Positions 25,492 to 33,515 of a stretch of DNA of 48,054 bases are shown piece after piece. Positions within the stretch are counted from its first letter, which is position 1. Every line of letters begins with the position of its first letter. Both the position numbers and the translations under genes were made by a program. The stretch is from JAAYGT01 sp050252075 (GTDB lineage: Bacteria > Pseudomonadota > Gammaproteobacteria > Burkholderiales > Burkholderiaceae_B): contig JBFWLP010000013.1 of the NCBI GenBank assembly GCA_050252075.1, forward strand, positions 1 to 48,054. The letters are read 5' to 3'. The notes beneath the pieces are model-generated. The model was not told the DNA's origin, did no database searches, and saw only the letters and a program-made list of their open reading frames with translations.

Positions 25492-26112
25492 CTAGGCTTC
25501 CTGCCCGCAGGGCGAGCGAAAGCGGTAAACGGCCAGCGTGCTCCGCCAGCTTCGGAACAGTTTAACTTCGCGATGATGATTGAAGGTCGCCAGATCGGTG
25601 ATCTTCAGCCCCAGCGTGCGCGCCAGATCCTGGAAGTCGCGCAGCGTGCACAAGTGGATGTTCGGCGTGTTGTACCATGCATATGGCATTTCGCCGGTTA
25701 CCGGCATGCGTCCGGCCAGAATCGACCACCCGTGCGGCCAGTAGCCGAAATTCGGAAATGACACGATACCGTAACGCGCCACTCGGGCCATTTCCCGCAA
25801 TATGTGCTCGGTGTGATGCATGGACTGCAAGGTTTGCGACAGCACGACGGTATCGAACTGCTGGTCGTCGAACAACGCCAGGCCTTCCTCGAGGTTTTGC
25901 TGAATAACCTGAACCCCCCGGCGCACCGACTCGATCACCCAGGTGTCGTCAAGCTCCACCCCCGCGCCCTCGACGTTTTTATGCTCTTGCAAATAGGCCA
26001 GCAGCGAGCCATCGCCGCACCCCAGATCAAGAACGCGACTTCCCGGCGCGATCCAGCCGGCAATGCGGGCCAGATCGGCACGCAGCGATGTGGTTTGCAT
26101 TGCCTTGCTCAT
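25492..26112 (-). CDS. metW: Methionine biosynthesis protein MetW
   Basis: Small class I SAM-dependent methyltransferase-fold protein that is always paired with metX and is required for or stimulates homoserine acylation. The SAM site is SRVLDLGCGDGSLL near residue 23, with an acidic GVELDD downstream. Its size of 206 aa is usual. Its ATG overlaps the metX stop by four bases, giving a coupled metX-metW unit. Proposed family roles range from activating MetX to being a dimeric partner; the sequence alone cannot decide. Confidence 0.95.
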   Translation of the reverse strand: MSKAMQTTSLRADLARIAGWIAPGSRVLDLGCGDGSLLAYLQEHKNVEGAGVELDDTWVIESVRRGVQVIQQNLEEGLALFDDQQFDTVVLSQTLQSMHHTEHILREMARVARYGIVSFPNFGYWPHGWSILAGRMPVTGEMPYAWYNTPNIHLCTLRDFQDLARTLGLKITDLATFNHHREVKLFRSWRSTLAVYRFRSPCGQEA

Positions 26113-27356
26113 GCCAGCACCCCGGTGGTTTGTTGCCGGTCGCCCAGACCCAGCTTCAGCGCAATTCTGTCGTAGTACCCCTGGACCACCGCGTGGTAGC
26201 GCGCATCGTCGAGCAGGAAGGCATCGTGCCCGTGAGGAGCGTCAATTTCCGCGTAGGTGACGGGCCGTTTGTTTCGCAGCAGTGCCTCGACAATTTCACG
26301 CGACCGGGCGGGCGGAAAGCGCCAGTCGGTGGAAAAGGAAACCAGCAGGAAATCGGCACTTGCATTGGCCAGCGCCTTGGCCAGATCACCGCCTTGCTCG
26401 CGGGCCGGATCGAAATAATCGAGCGTTCGGGTGATCAGCAAGTACGTGTTCGCATCGAAATACGTAGAAAACTTTTCACCCTGATAGCGTAGATAGGACT
26501 CCACCTCGAACTCGACGTCGTAGCCATAGCGATAGGCGCCGTCGAGCGCCGGCTCGCGCTGGGCACGGCCAAACTTGGTGGCCATGTCGTCGTCGGACAG
26601 ATACGTAATGTGCCCGACCATACGCGCCACCGACAACCCATGGCGGGGTACCACGCCGTGCTCGTAGTAATTGCCGCCGTGAAATTCGGGATCGTTGATA
26701 ATGGCGCGGCGGGCGACTTCGTTAAAGCCTATGTTCTGCGCCGACAGCCTGGGGGTGCTGGCGATCACCACGCAGTGGTGCACGCGATCGGGGCAGGTAA
26801 TGGCCCAGCTGAGCGCCTGCATGCCGCCCAGCGACCCCCCCATGACGGCGGCAAACTTGTCAATGCCGAAATGATCGGCCACACGCGCCTGGGCCTGCAC
26901 CCAGTCTTCGACAGTCAGCACCGGAAAATCGGCCCCCCAGGGCTTGTTCGTGGCCGGATTGGTGCTGGCCGGCCCCGTGGACCCGAAACAGGAACCCAGA
27001 TTGTTGATGCCGATCACGAAAAAACGGTCGGTATCCACTGCCTTTCCAGGCCCGACCATATTGTCCCACCAGCCGATATCCTTGGGATTCGACGCCGAAA
27101 TACCCGCCACATGATGTGAGGCATTCAGGGCGTGGCAAACGAGCACGGCGTTGCTGCGATCGGCATTCAATTGGCCATAGGTTTCAACCGCCAGACTGTA
27201 CGCCGGCATGGTTTGCCCGCTGGCCAGGTGCAGGGGCTGGTCAAAGTGAAGGATCTGGGGGGAAACGACGCCAACCGAACCGGTGGGCACGACAACCGGT
27301 GGCGCGGAAGAAACTGGCGAGCGGCTTTCAGCCGGCGAATTGGAAGAGTTGACCAT
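26109..27356 (-). CDS. metX: Homoserine O-acyltransferase MetX
   Basis: First committed step of methionine synthesis: acylation of L-homoserine from acetyl-CoA or succinyl-CoA. It has an alpha/beta-hydrolase fold with nucleophile Ser175 in GGSLGGMQ, the Asp in FSTDWRFPP and the His in DAPHGHDAF. The first 35 residues are Ser/Pro/Val-rich and variable. Members of this family paired with metW in betaproteobacteria are often succinyl-CoA-dependent, so the acyl donor is left open. A SAM-II riboswitch occupies the leader and covers the ribosome site, so product feedback by SAM is expected. Length is 415 aa. Confidence 0.95.
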   Translation of the reverse strand: MVNSSNSPAESRSPVSSAPPVVVPTGSVGVVSPQILHFDQPLHLASGQTMPAYSLAVETYGQLNADRSNAVLVCHALNASHHVAGISASNPKDIGWWDNMVGPGKAVDTDRFFVIGINNLGSCFGSTGPASTNPATNKPWGADFPVLTVEDWVQAQARVADHFGIDKFAAVMGGSLGGMQALSWAITCPDRVHHCVVIASTPRLSAQNIGFNEVARRAIINDPEFHGGNYYEHGVVPRHGLSVARMVGHITYLSDDDMATKFGRAQREPALDGAYRYGYDVEFEVESYLRYQGEKFSTYFDANTYLLITRTLDYFDPAREQGGDLAKALANASADFLLVSFSTDWRFPPARSREIVEALLRNKRPVTYAEIDAPHGHDAFLLDDARYHAVVQGYYDRIALKLGLGDRQQTTGVLA

Positions 27357-27360
27357 ACGG

Positions 27361-27417
27361 ACCTCTTTAGCTGGATTTATGTGGCGCCCGCAAGCGGATC
27401 AGGCAAATCGGCGCATG
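27361..27417 (-). ncRNA. SAM-II riboswitch in the metX leader
   Basis: The minus-strand leader matches the SAM-II consensus: stem GCGCC (27414-27410) with GGCGC (27388-27384), the GATTTG element after the first strand, and the conserved 3' segments ATAAAT and AGCTAAA. The following AGAGG is the metX ribosome site and can pair with CCT in the P1 loop to close the pseudoknot. Binding of S-adenosylmethionine is therefore expected to hide the ribosome site and shut off translation. The distance from this element to the ATG is about five bases. Identification is by pattern recognition, not by a covariance search. Confidence 0.88.
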
Positions 27418-27425
27418 ACATTCAA

Positions 27426-27431
27426 ATTCTA
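27426..27431 (-). promoter_or_regulatory. Possible metX -10 box
   Basis: TAGAAT on the minus strand lies about ten bases before the riboswitch, the right place for transcription to start at the aptamer. The -35 is poor. Confidence 0.35.
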
Positions 27432-27483
27432 TCAGACATCGTTTTATGCGGGTTCACGGAAATAGCGCTTGGTAAAAATGCAT

Positions 27484-27511
27484 TTTACTGATACATTTCA
27501 TTAACTATATT
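27484..27511 (+). promoter_or_regulatory. Possible promoter of LuxR-type gene with overlapping palindrome
   Basis: TTTACT (27484-27489) and TATATT (27506-27511) are 16 bases apart. The 12-base palindrome AAAATGCATTTT (27475-27486) runs into the -35 and could be an operator. Confidence 0.4.
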
Positions 27512-27556
27512 CACAAATGGAAATTATTAGTCACTAGCAGAGGAGGAGTACAGGAG

Positions 27557-27928
27557 ATGAAAAGAATAATCACAAATAGCCTGGTGCGTTTTCGACGGCG
27601 TGCCAAAAAAGACCGGTTTTCAGGAAAAAAACCCCAGGATACCGTGTGGCCCCAGCGTGAAGGACATGTGCCGTATGACCGCAAAGCCGGGCTCAAGGCA
27701 CTGAAATCCCAGGTGATCGCCATACGCAAACGGGCAAAACGGCTTACGCCCAAAGAGCTGGACTGCCTGCGATGGGTTGCCATTGGCAAAACCAGCTGGG
27801 AAATCAGCCAGGTGATCAAACGCTCCGAAACCACCATCAATTCGCACATAGTGTCGGCCTGCAAAAAACTGGAAATCCGCGGGCGCCACAACGCCGCGCT
27901 TATGCTGGTGCGGGCTGGTGCACTGTGA
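27557..27928 (+). CDS. Short LuxR-type HTH regulator lacking a ligand domain
   Basis: DNA-binding protein of 123 aa with a C-terminal GerE/LuxR helix-turn-helix at about residues 60-123: LTPKELDCLRWVAIGKTSWE, then ISQVIKRSETTINSHI. GKTSWEI is the variant seen in quorum-sensing LuxR proteins rather than in FixJ-type regulators. The N-terminal 55 residues are strongly basic and show no autoinducer-binding or receiver domain. A strong AGGAGG/CAGGAG ribosome site precedes the ATG. The gene diverges from metX across a 200-base gap. It may be a shortened quorum-sensing regulator that acts constitutively or competes with a full-length one; this is inference. Confidence 0.8.
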   Translation: MKRIITNSLVRFRRRAKKDRFSGKKPQDTVWPQREGHVPYDRKAGLKALKSQVIAIRKRAKRLTPKELDCLRWVAIGKTSWEISQVIKRSETTINSHIVSACKKLEIRGRHNAALMLVRAGAL

Positions 27929-27959
27929 CCACCGCTTTGTCATGCAGGCTGCGCCGCAA

Positions 27960-27991
27960 CCGTAACGCCGCGGGCTGCCGCGCCGTTACGG
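27960..27991. terminator. Bidirectional hairpin between LuxR-type gene and lipoprotein
   Basis: CCGTAACG-C-CGCGG, loop GCTG, CCGCG-C-CGTTACGG forms a 13-pair stem with one C-C mismatch. It includes the stop codon of the convergent lipoprotein gene. No T run is present. Confidence 0.5.
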
Positions 27992-28501
27992 CTTGCCGGC
28001 CAGTGTCAGCCCCTTTATGAATTCCTGTGCGGCTTCTTTCGGAAAACCTTCCGTTCCGGCCATCACCAAACCTTCCACCAGGGCGGTCGGTGTCACCCAC
28101 ACGGCCGCCTGCAACGTCAGGTTGCCCTGCGGGGTTTCGCCCTGAACGGTAAAAGAGTCACCGAACGACGGTAACGTGTCGGGCACCTGGACGCCCAGGT
28201 TCCGGTACAACGACTCGATCACCGCACGCCCCATGGCGGCGCGTTCCGTGTCGTTTTGCTGCAAAGAGTCGGGCAACGGCGCATACGCCACGGTGAACGT
28301 GGCATCGTCCACCGTGGCGCTGGTAAGGGAAAACACAATACGGTGCCCCGAGAAATCGAGCTCGCGCGATTGCGTAATGGCGCGATCAGGGAAGAAAGCA
28401 ACCACGGCCCCGTCTCCCACCACAACCTGACGCCAGTTGTAGTCGGGCGAACACCCCAGCAAAGCGGCACAAAACGCCAGTAAAACACCTATACGTCGCA
28501 A
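27986..28501 (-). CDS. Putative lipoprotein of unknown function
   Basis: Not recognised as a named family. The 171-aa product has a lipoprotein signal peptide with lipobox ALLGC, giving Cys17, so it should be lipid-anchored; Ser follows the Cys, which favours the outer membrane. The mature part looks like a compact alpha/beta domain: several strands (VVAFFPDRAI, GHRIVFSLTSA, FTVAYAPLP), a helix around NDTERAAMGRAVIESLYRN, and more strands to the C-terminus. It diverges from gshA, leaving about 60 bases for both promoters. The 3' end is inside a hairpin shared with the LuxR-type gene. Confidence 0.75.
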   Translation of the reverse strand: MRRIGVLLAFCAALLGCSPDYNWRQVVVGDGAVVAFFPDRAITQSRELDFSGHRIVFSLTSATVDDATFTVAYAPLPDSLQQNDTERAAMGRAVIESLYRNLGVQVPDTLPSFGDSFTVQGETPQGNLTLQAAVWVTPTALVEGLVMAGTEGFPKEAAQEFIKGLTLAGKP

Positions 28502-28560
28502 TCTCGCACCTCAGGTAAAATGGCCCGCAACTTCGAACCGAACTTAAAAGACGCCCCGCA

Positions 28561-30144
28561 ATGACATCTACCACTCCGCGCCACACGCTGCTTGAGCAGC
28601 ACAGTCCGGCTTTACACGGCATTTTGCGGGGAATCGAAAAAGAAGGGCTGCGCGTTGACGAACAGGGTCACCTTGCGCTTACGCCGCACCCCGTCGCCCT
28701 GGGTTCCGCACTGACCAACCCCCGCATTACAACCGATTATTCCGAAGCATTGCTCGAACTGATCACCGGCACGCACAATTCTACCGAAAGCCTGCTGGCC
28801 GAACTGGACGACATTCACCGCTTCGTAGCCACGCACCTGGACAACGAGCTTGTGTGGAATCAGTCCATGCCTGCCTGGCTTCCCGACGAAGCCGACATCC
28901 CCATCGCCTGGTACGGCACGTCGAACACCGGCATGCTCAAGCATGTCTACCGACGGGGGCTGGCCGAGCGCTATGGCAAAGCCATGCAATGCATTGCGGG
29001 CGTGCACTACAACTATTCGCTGCCCGACGATATCTGGCGGGCGCTGGGGTTTTCCGGCAGCTCCGACGCCGACAACCGCACACGTGGCTATATGGCGCTG
29101 ATCCGCAATTTCACGCGTTACTCGTGGCTACTGATGTATTTATTCGGCGCATCGCCCGCCATTTCCGCCAATTTCATGCGAGGCCGGTCCCATACGCTGG
29201 AAACGCTCAACGCCGACACGCTGTTCCTTCCGTATGCCACCAGCCTGCGCATGAGCGACCTGGGCTACCAGAACAAGGCCCAGTCCGATCTTCAGCTCTG
29301 CTACAACGACCTGCCCACCTTTCTTGCCCGCATGTTCAAGGCGGTTACCACCCCTTGGCCCGCTTACGAAAAGATAGGCACGCATCGCGATGGACAGTGG
29401 ATCCAGCTGAATACCAACATTCTGCAAATCGAGAACGAGTATTACTCGAACATCCGGCCCAAACGCAGCACGGGCCGCTGCGAGCGCCCGATCACCGCGC
29501 TGGCCCAGCGCGGGGTGCAATACATCGAAGTGCGGTGCCTGGACATCGATCCCGAATCACCCATAGGCATTACGCCCGAAACCAGCCGTTTCATGGACAC
29601 CTTCCTACTGTTCTGCGCCTCGGAAGAGAGCCCGCTGTTCCCGAACAACGGGTTCTGCTCGCATAGCCAGAACAACTTTGCTACGGTGGTCAAGCAAGGC
29701 CGGCAACCCAACCTTCAGCTTGACCGTTTTGGCAAGCCGGTGGCGCTGACGGAATGGGGAGCGGAAATACTGGAACGCATGCTGCCCTACGCCATATTGC
29801 TCGACGAAGCCCAGGGCGGCCAGCTGCACGCGGCTGCACTGGGCCAGCAGCGCACCAAACTGCTGGACAGCAGCCTGACACCCTCGGCGCGTTTGCTGCA
29901 AACCCTTGCCGAAACCGGCCTGAGCCTGCACGAACACACATTGCAAACCAGCAAGGCGCACCATGACGCATTTTGCGCCCAGCCGCTGCCCGCACACCTG
30001 GCGAGCGGGTACACGCACGCCGCCCGCGAATCGCTGCAAGAGCAGCAGGCACTTGAGAAAAACGACGGGGAAGACTTTGCCGGCTATGTAAAGCGCTACC
30101 ACCAGGCTCTTATTGAGCCTGGGCAACCGGCTGGGCTGAAGTGA
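28561..30144 (+). CDS. gshA: Glutamate-cysteine ligase GshA
   Basis: First step of glutathione synthesis: ATP-dependent joining of glutamate and cysteine. At 527 aa it matches the gamma-proteobacterial type 1 ligase (E. coli 518 aa). Family features are GIEKEGLR near residue 22, TDYSEALLELITG, the middle RDGQWIQLNTNILQIENEYY (shown in part), and YIEVRCLDIDP. The ATG at 28561 follows a short leader with TAAAAT about 44 bases upstream as a possible -10. The stop codon is four bases before the 3' end of tRNA-Arg on the other strand. Confidence 0.95.
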   Translation: MTSTTPRHTLLEQHSPALHGILRGIEKEGLRVDEQGHLALTPHPVALGSALTNPRITTDYSEALLELITGTHNSTESLLAELDDIHRFVATHLDNELVWNQSMPAWLPDEADIPIAWYGTSNTGMLKHVYRRGLAERYGKAMQCIAGVHYNYSLPDDIWRALGFSGSSDADNRTRGYMALIRNFTRYSWLLMYLFGASPAISANFMRGRSHTLETLNADTLFLPYATSLRMSDLGYQNKAQSDLQLCYNDLPTFLARMFKAVTTPWPAYEKIGTHRDGQWIQLNTNILQIENEYYSNIRPKRSTGRCERPITALAQRGVQYIEVRCLDIDPESPIGITPETSRFMDTFLLFCASEESPLFPNNGFCSHSQNNFATVVKQGRQPNLQLDRFGKPVALTEWGAEILERMLPYAILLDEAQGGQLHAAALGQQRTKLLDSSLTPSARLLQTLAETGLSLHEHTLQTSKAHHDAFCAQPLPAHLASGYTHAARESLQEQQALEKNDGEDFAGYVKRYHQALIEPGQPAGLK

Positions 30145-30147
30145 TCT

Positions 30148-30222
30148 TGGCGCGCCCGACAGGAATCGAACCTGTATCGAGAGCTTCGGAAACTCTAATT
30201 CTATCCATTGAACTACGGGCGC
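30148..30222 (-). tRNA. tRNA-Arg (anticodon CCG)
   Basis: Seven-pair acceptor stem GCGCCCG/CGGGCGC, then discriminator G and an encoded CCA. The anticodon stem AGAGT/(A)CTCT frames the loop TTCCGAA, giving anticodon CCG for the CGG codon. The T-arm contains GGTTCGATTCC. The gene is antisense to gshA's direction and converges with it. No integrase or duplicated 3' end (attachment site) follows. Confidence 0.95.
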
Positions 30223-30232
30223 GAAGACAGCT

Positions 30233-30238
30233 ATTGTA
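30233..30238 (-). promoter_or_regulatory. Probable -10 of tRNA-Arg
   Basis: TACAAT on the minus strand ends about 11 bases before the tRNA 5' end. No good -35 is seen at 16-18 bases. Confidence 0.4.
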
Positions 30239-30460
30239 GCGTGTTTATGCAAAGCTTTCCGGCCACTGGGCAGGTAGCCATGCACTAAAGCACCAGTCTA
30301 GTTATAATCACCTACTTTGAAGCAGATCTGCGCCAGATCAAAGAACAGGCAGATAAACGCTTTACCGGCATCAAATACACAACCCATCCGAATTAACCCA
30401 ACGCAACCCGAAAGAATGTAGGCCTTTGCGCCCTCTGACAGGAATACGCAGGATTCGACT

Positions 30461-31378
30461 ATGAGCAATACGGAACAACACGGCGAACAGACCACCGAGG
30501 CGCACGAAGGCCCGATTAAAACCCCGAAACAACTGGTGGTTACGGTCGTATTGGCCTTCATTCTCCCGGTTCTTCTCATCATCCTGCTGGTCAATCTGGT
30601 CGACGCCGGCACCCAGAAAGGAAGCGGCTCCGACGCCCAAACACCGGAAGCCATCGCCACACGGATCAAGCCCATTGCCGATTTCGCTCTGGTCGATGCC
30701 AATGCCCCCAAAGTCATGAAAACCGGTCAGCAGGTGTACGACTCCACCTGTGCCGCCTGTCATAACGCGGGCGTAGCCGGTGCTCCCAAGGTAGGCGATT
30801 CGGCCGCGTGGGCCCCCTTCATTGCCAAGGGTTATGAAACACTGGTCAAGAACGCACTGAACGGCATTGGTGCCATGCCCGCCAAAGGCGGCAACCCGTC
30901 GCTGTCCGATTTCGAAGTAGAGCGTGCGGTGGTTCACATGGCCAACCAGTCGGGCGCCTCGTTCGACGAGCCCAAAGAGCCTGCCGCTGAAGGCCAGGCC
31001 AAATCGGCCGAACAAGCCGCTGCCCCGGCAGCCCCCGCAGCCGCACCCGCAGCACCGGCGCCCGCACCTGCTGCTGCTCCGGCCGCTGCTGCTGCACCCG
31101 CTGAACAGGCGGCACCTGCCGCCCAGGCAGCCGCCATCGACCCGGCCGGCGAAAAGCTGTACAACCAGTTCTGCATGGCCTGCCACGCGGCCGGTGTTGC
31201 CGGCGCACCCAAGTTCGGCGACAAGGCGGCCTGGGCAAAGTACATTGATACCGGCATGGATGCCATGGTCAAAAATGCCATCAACGGTGTCGGCGCCATG
31301 CCACCGCGCGGCGGCTCACAAGCCAGCGACGAACAGATTCGCGCCGCCGTCCAGTACATGGTGCAAGCCGCCCAGTAA
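30461..31378 (+). CDS. Membrane-anchored di-domain cytochrome c5-like protein
   Basis: Electron-transfer protein with two class I cytochrome c domains. An uncleaved membrane helix lies at about residues 25-47. The first haem site is CAACH at 97-101 and the second CMACH at 238-242; both domains repeat the pattern HxAGVAGAPKxGD...AWxxxI...NGxGAMP, which supports internal duplication. The axial Met is the one in GAMP. An Ala/Pro-rich linker of about 50 residues (170-222) joins them. Similar proteins (CycB/c4-c5 types) carry electrons to terminal oxidases in betaproteobacteria. It stands alone and ends at a strong terminator. Length is 305 aa. Confidence 0.88.
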   Translation: MSNTEQHGEQTTEAHEGPIKTPKQLVVTVVLAFILPVLLIILLVNLVDAGTQKGSGSDAQTPEAIATRIKPIADFALVDANAPKVMKTGQQVYDSTCAACHNAGVAGAPKVGDSAAWAPFIAKGYETLVKNALNGIGAMPAKGGNPSLSDFEVERAVVHMANQSGASFDEPKEPAAEGQAKSAEQAAAPAAPAAAPAAPAPAPAAAPAAAAAPAEQAAPAAQAAAIDPAGEKLYNQFCMACHAAGVAGAPKFGDKAAWAKYIDTGMDAMVKNAINGVGAMPPRGGSQASDEQIRAAVQYMVQAAQ

Positions 31379-31426
31379 ACGCGGCATGCCCGCAGGTGGT
31401 CAGAAGTATCTGCGGCCACCACCCAC

Positions 31427-31460
31427 AAAAAACCCGCCAAAAAAATTGGCGGGTTTTTTT
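31427..31460. terminator. Bidirectional rho-independent terminator
   Basis: AACCCGCCAA (31431-31440) pairs perfectly with TTGGCGGGTT (31446-31455), loop AAAAA, with an A run on the left and a run of T on the right. It serves the cytochrome gene and the convergent dehydrogenase gene. Confidence 0.92.
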
Positions 31461-31483
31461 ACAACCGAACGCAGCGCAACGGC

Positions 31484-33013
31484 TCAGGCGGTGCGCGATT
31501 CGTCAGTCAGCGACATACCAAGCTGCACGCGCCGTTGCAGCCAAAGGCTGGGCCGATAACGCATATCCCCCGTCACCCGGTACATGGCTTTCAGAATTTC
31601 AAGCAGCCGCGCCGGACCCAGCGTATTGCCCATGGATAACGGCCCGCCGTGCGGGTAGCCCAGGCCCAGCGAAACCGCCAGATCGATATCGGACGGCGAG
31701 GCGATTGACTGCTGGGCGATATCGCAGGCAATGTTCACAATGGTGGCCACAATACGCTGCCCCACGAACCCGGCGGAATCCTGAATGATCGACACCGGGG
31801 TGGCGTCGGATGCGAACAGGGCGTGGGCGGCATTGAGCCAGACGCTTTCCGTTGCCGCACTGGCCATCAAGACACGGCGACGCCCTTGCTCCAACCCGAA
31901 AAACGTATCCAGACCCACAGTGCGCGACGCGTCCAGCTGGTGCGCGCCGATCACGCTTGCCACATCTTCGCCATACGGGGTGACGATGATCAGGGCGTTT
32001 TCCGGCGGCGCTTCGGCCGCGACAACCTGAACGCCCAATTCGCGCAGCAATGCCGCAGCACGCTTGTGACCCACGGAATGATAAGGGGCCAGCCAGACCG
32101 TCAGCCCGTCCATCGGCGAGGGAACTGCCGGCTCATCGGCAAGCTGTTTTTGCCCATCGGGGTAGGCATAAAAGCCTTCAGACACTTTCCGGCCGTACAG
32201 GCCGCCCGCCAGGCGCACTGCAGCAATGGGGGATGGCCGGTAGCGCGGCTCGTGATAAAACTGCTGATAAATGGACTCCATGACCGGCTGCGATACGTCG
32301 AGCCCGGTCAGATCCATCAGTTCGAACGGGCCCATGCGAAAACCCGCCTGCTCCCGCATGATCGCGTCGATCACATGAAAGGAAGCCACTGATTCCTGGG
32401 TGGTGCGCAAGCCTTCCACATTCATGCCGCGCCCGGCATGATTGACAATGAAGCCGGGCATGTCTTTGGCGCGCACCGGCGTGTGCCCCATGGCGCGTGC
32501 CATGGCCATCAGGGCGTCACCGGCCGCCGGATCCGACCGCAAGCCGTCGATAACCTCCACCACCTTCATCAGCGGCACCGGGTTGAAAAAGTGAAACCCC
32601 ACCACCCGGCCGGGATGACGGCAGCCCTGCGCGATAGCAGTGATGGACAGTGACGATGTGTTCGACGCCAGAAGACAGTCGTTGGAAACGATCGCCTCCA
32701 GATCCCGGAACAGCGAAATCTTTACATCGAGGCGCTCAACCACGGCTTCGACGACCAGATCGGCATCTTCCAATTCCTGCAACTGCAGGCAAGGGACAAG
32801 ACGGCTGGTGGCTGCGGCCACATCGGCCACCGACATCTTGCCCTTGGCTTGCAACTTCTCCCACACCTGGGCCAAGGTGTCCCGGGCGGACGCCACGGCC
32901 TGCGCATTCAGATCGAACAAACGAACCTGATACCCTGCCTGCGCGGCAATTTGCGCAATGCCTCGCCCCATAGCGCCGGCACCGACCACACCCACCGTGC
33001 GAATATTTTTCAT
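31484..33013 (-). CDS. 3-hydroxyacyl-CoA dehydrogenase (PaaH type)
   Basis: NAD-dependent oxidation of a 3-hydroxyacyl-CoA to the 3-oxo form. The 509-aa length and the domain order fit PaaH/PaaC of phenylacetate degradation: NAD-binding domain first (GAGAMGRGIA, residues 11-20), then the dehydrogenase domain with catalytic His in HFFNP and the adjacent Glu, then a second dehydrogenase-like domain after about 300 that begins in a Rossmann-like stretch. ATG at 33013 begins at the nucleotide-binding strand; upstream frame to 33070 is unlikely to be coding. No paa genes adjoin, so the substrate may instead be another beta-oxidation intermediate. It ends at the shared terminator. Confidence 0.87.
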   Translation of the reverse strand: MKNIRTVGVVGAGAMGRGIAQIAAQAGYQVRLFDLNAQAVASARDTLAQVWEKLQAKGKMSVADVAAATSRLVPCLQLQELEDADLVVEAVVERLDVKISLFRDLEAIVSNDCLLASNTSSLSITAIAQGCRHPGRVVGFHFFNPVPLMKVVEVIDGLRSDPAAGDALMAMARAMGHTPVRAKDMPGFIVNHAGRGMNVEGLRTTQESVASFHVIDAIMREQAGFRMGPFELMDLTGLDVSQPVMESIYQQFYHEPRYRPSPIAAVRLAGGLYGRKVSEGFYAYPDGQKQLADEPAVPSPMDGLTVWLAPYHSVGHKRAAALLRELGVQVVAAEAPPENALIIVTPYGEDVASVIGAHQLDASRTVGLDTFFGLEQGRRRVLMASAATESVWLNAAHALFASDATPVSIIQDSAGFVGQRIVATIVNIACDIAQQSIASPSDIDLAVSLGLGYPHGGPLSMGNTLGPARLLEILKAMYRVTGDMRYRPSLWLQRRVQLGMSLTDESRTA

Positions 33014-33135
33014 TGATTGAACTCCCGACTCAAGACAGCGACGCACCGCACACCCCGGCGCACGTCGCAAGAAGGCGTTATTTTGCCTGAATCACCCTGG
33101 CTCTTGTGCGGAAAAACCACGGCATGAACACAATT

Positions 33136-33171
33136 AGGGTAAACCCTTGATTTTCATTTAGGGTTTACCCT
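33136..33171. promoter_or_regulatory. Paired AGGGT-N2-ACCCT operators
   Basis: AGGGTAAACCCT (33136-33147) and AGGGTTTACCCT (33160-33171) are each 5+5 inverted repeats and are reverse complements of one another, with centres 24 bases apart. They bracket the spacer and touch both the -35 and the -10 of the 77-residue gene's promoter, so binding of a regulator would block RNA polymerase. The regulator is unknown. Confidence 0.7.
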
Positions 33172-33176
33172 ATAAT
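33147..33176 (+). promoter_or_regulatory. Promoter of the 77-residue gene
   Basis: TTGATT (33147-33152) and a perfect TATAAT (33171-33176) with an 18-base spacer. It lies 57 bases before the ATG and is overlapped at both boxes by the AGGGT palindromes. Confidence 0.75.
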
Positions 33177-33233
33177 TCAGTTGTCAGCACAAAACATTCT
33201 GTTCTGTCAGCACTTTTAAAAGGTGAGGTAACC

Positions 33234-33467
33234 ATGTCGGACATTTCTTTCAACCAAATCAGCCGCTTGACCGACTCCATGGAGCGCGAAGTCATTCGCA
33301 TGCAAGCTGCTCAGTTGCGTGCCGAAACGATGGTTGCCCTGGGTAAGCAAACGCTGGCCTTCCTGAAGAAAGCTCTTTCTTCAGCTTACGATTACATGAT
33401 TGATGTATCTCGTGCTCTCGATGAGGCTCGCGCAAAGAACGCGCAATTCACACGCGCCCAGTGGTAA
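33234..33467 (+). CDS. Small helical protein of unknown function (77 aa)
   Basis: Not recognised. The product has no signal peptide and no membrane segment. It is predicted by eye to be almost wholly helical, with a heptad-like spacing of hydrophobic residues (Ile, Leu, Met, Val) between residues 8 and 60, so a helical bundle or coiled coil is likely. It lacks Cys and has a balanced charge. A strong AAAGGTGAGG ribosome site precedes the ATG, a near-consensus promoter precedes that, and a strong terminator follows about 50 bases after the stop: the gene is a self-contained monocistron built for high, controlled expression. The codon use looks ordinary for the window. Size and layout resemble phasin- or stress-type small proteins, but that is only a guess. 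Confidence 0.8.
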   Translation: MSDISFNQISRLTDSMEREVIRMQAAQLRAETMVALGKQTLAFLKKALSSAYDYMIDVSRALDEARAKNAQFTRAQW

Positions 33468-33515
33468 TCACGGGCGGTCAGGGCAAGCAACCGGGTTGTT
33501 TGTCCTAACGCAACG

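Noticed and set aside
30148..30222. tRNA-Arg as an integration site for a genomic island
   Set aside because: There is no integrase, no repeated 3' end of the tRNA and no change in gene type on either side.
31000..31130. Repetitive Ala/Pro codons as a DNA repeat element or array
   Set aside because: They are in frame and encode the low-complexity linker of the cytochrome; repetition is at protein level.
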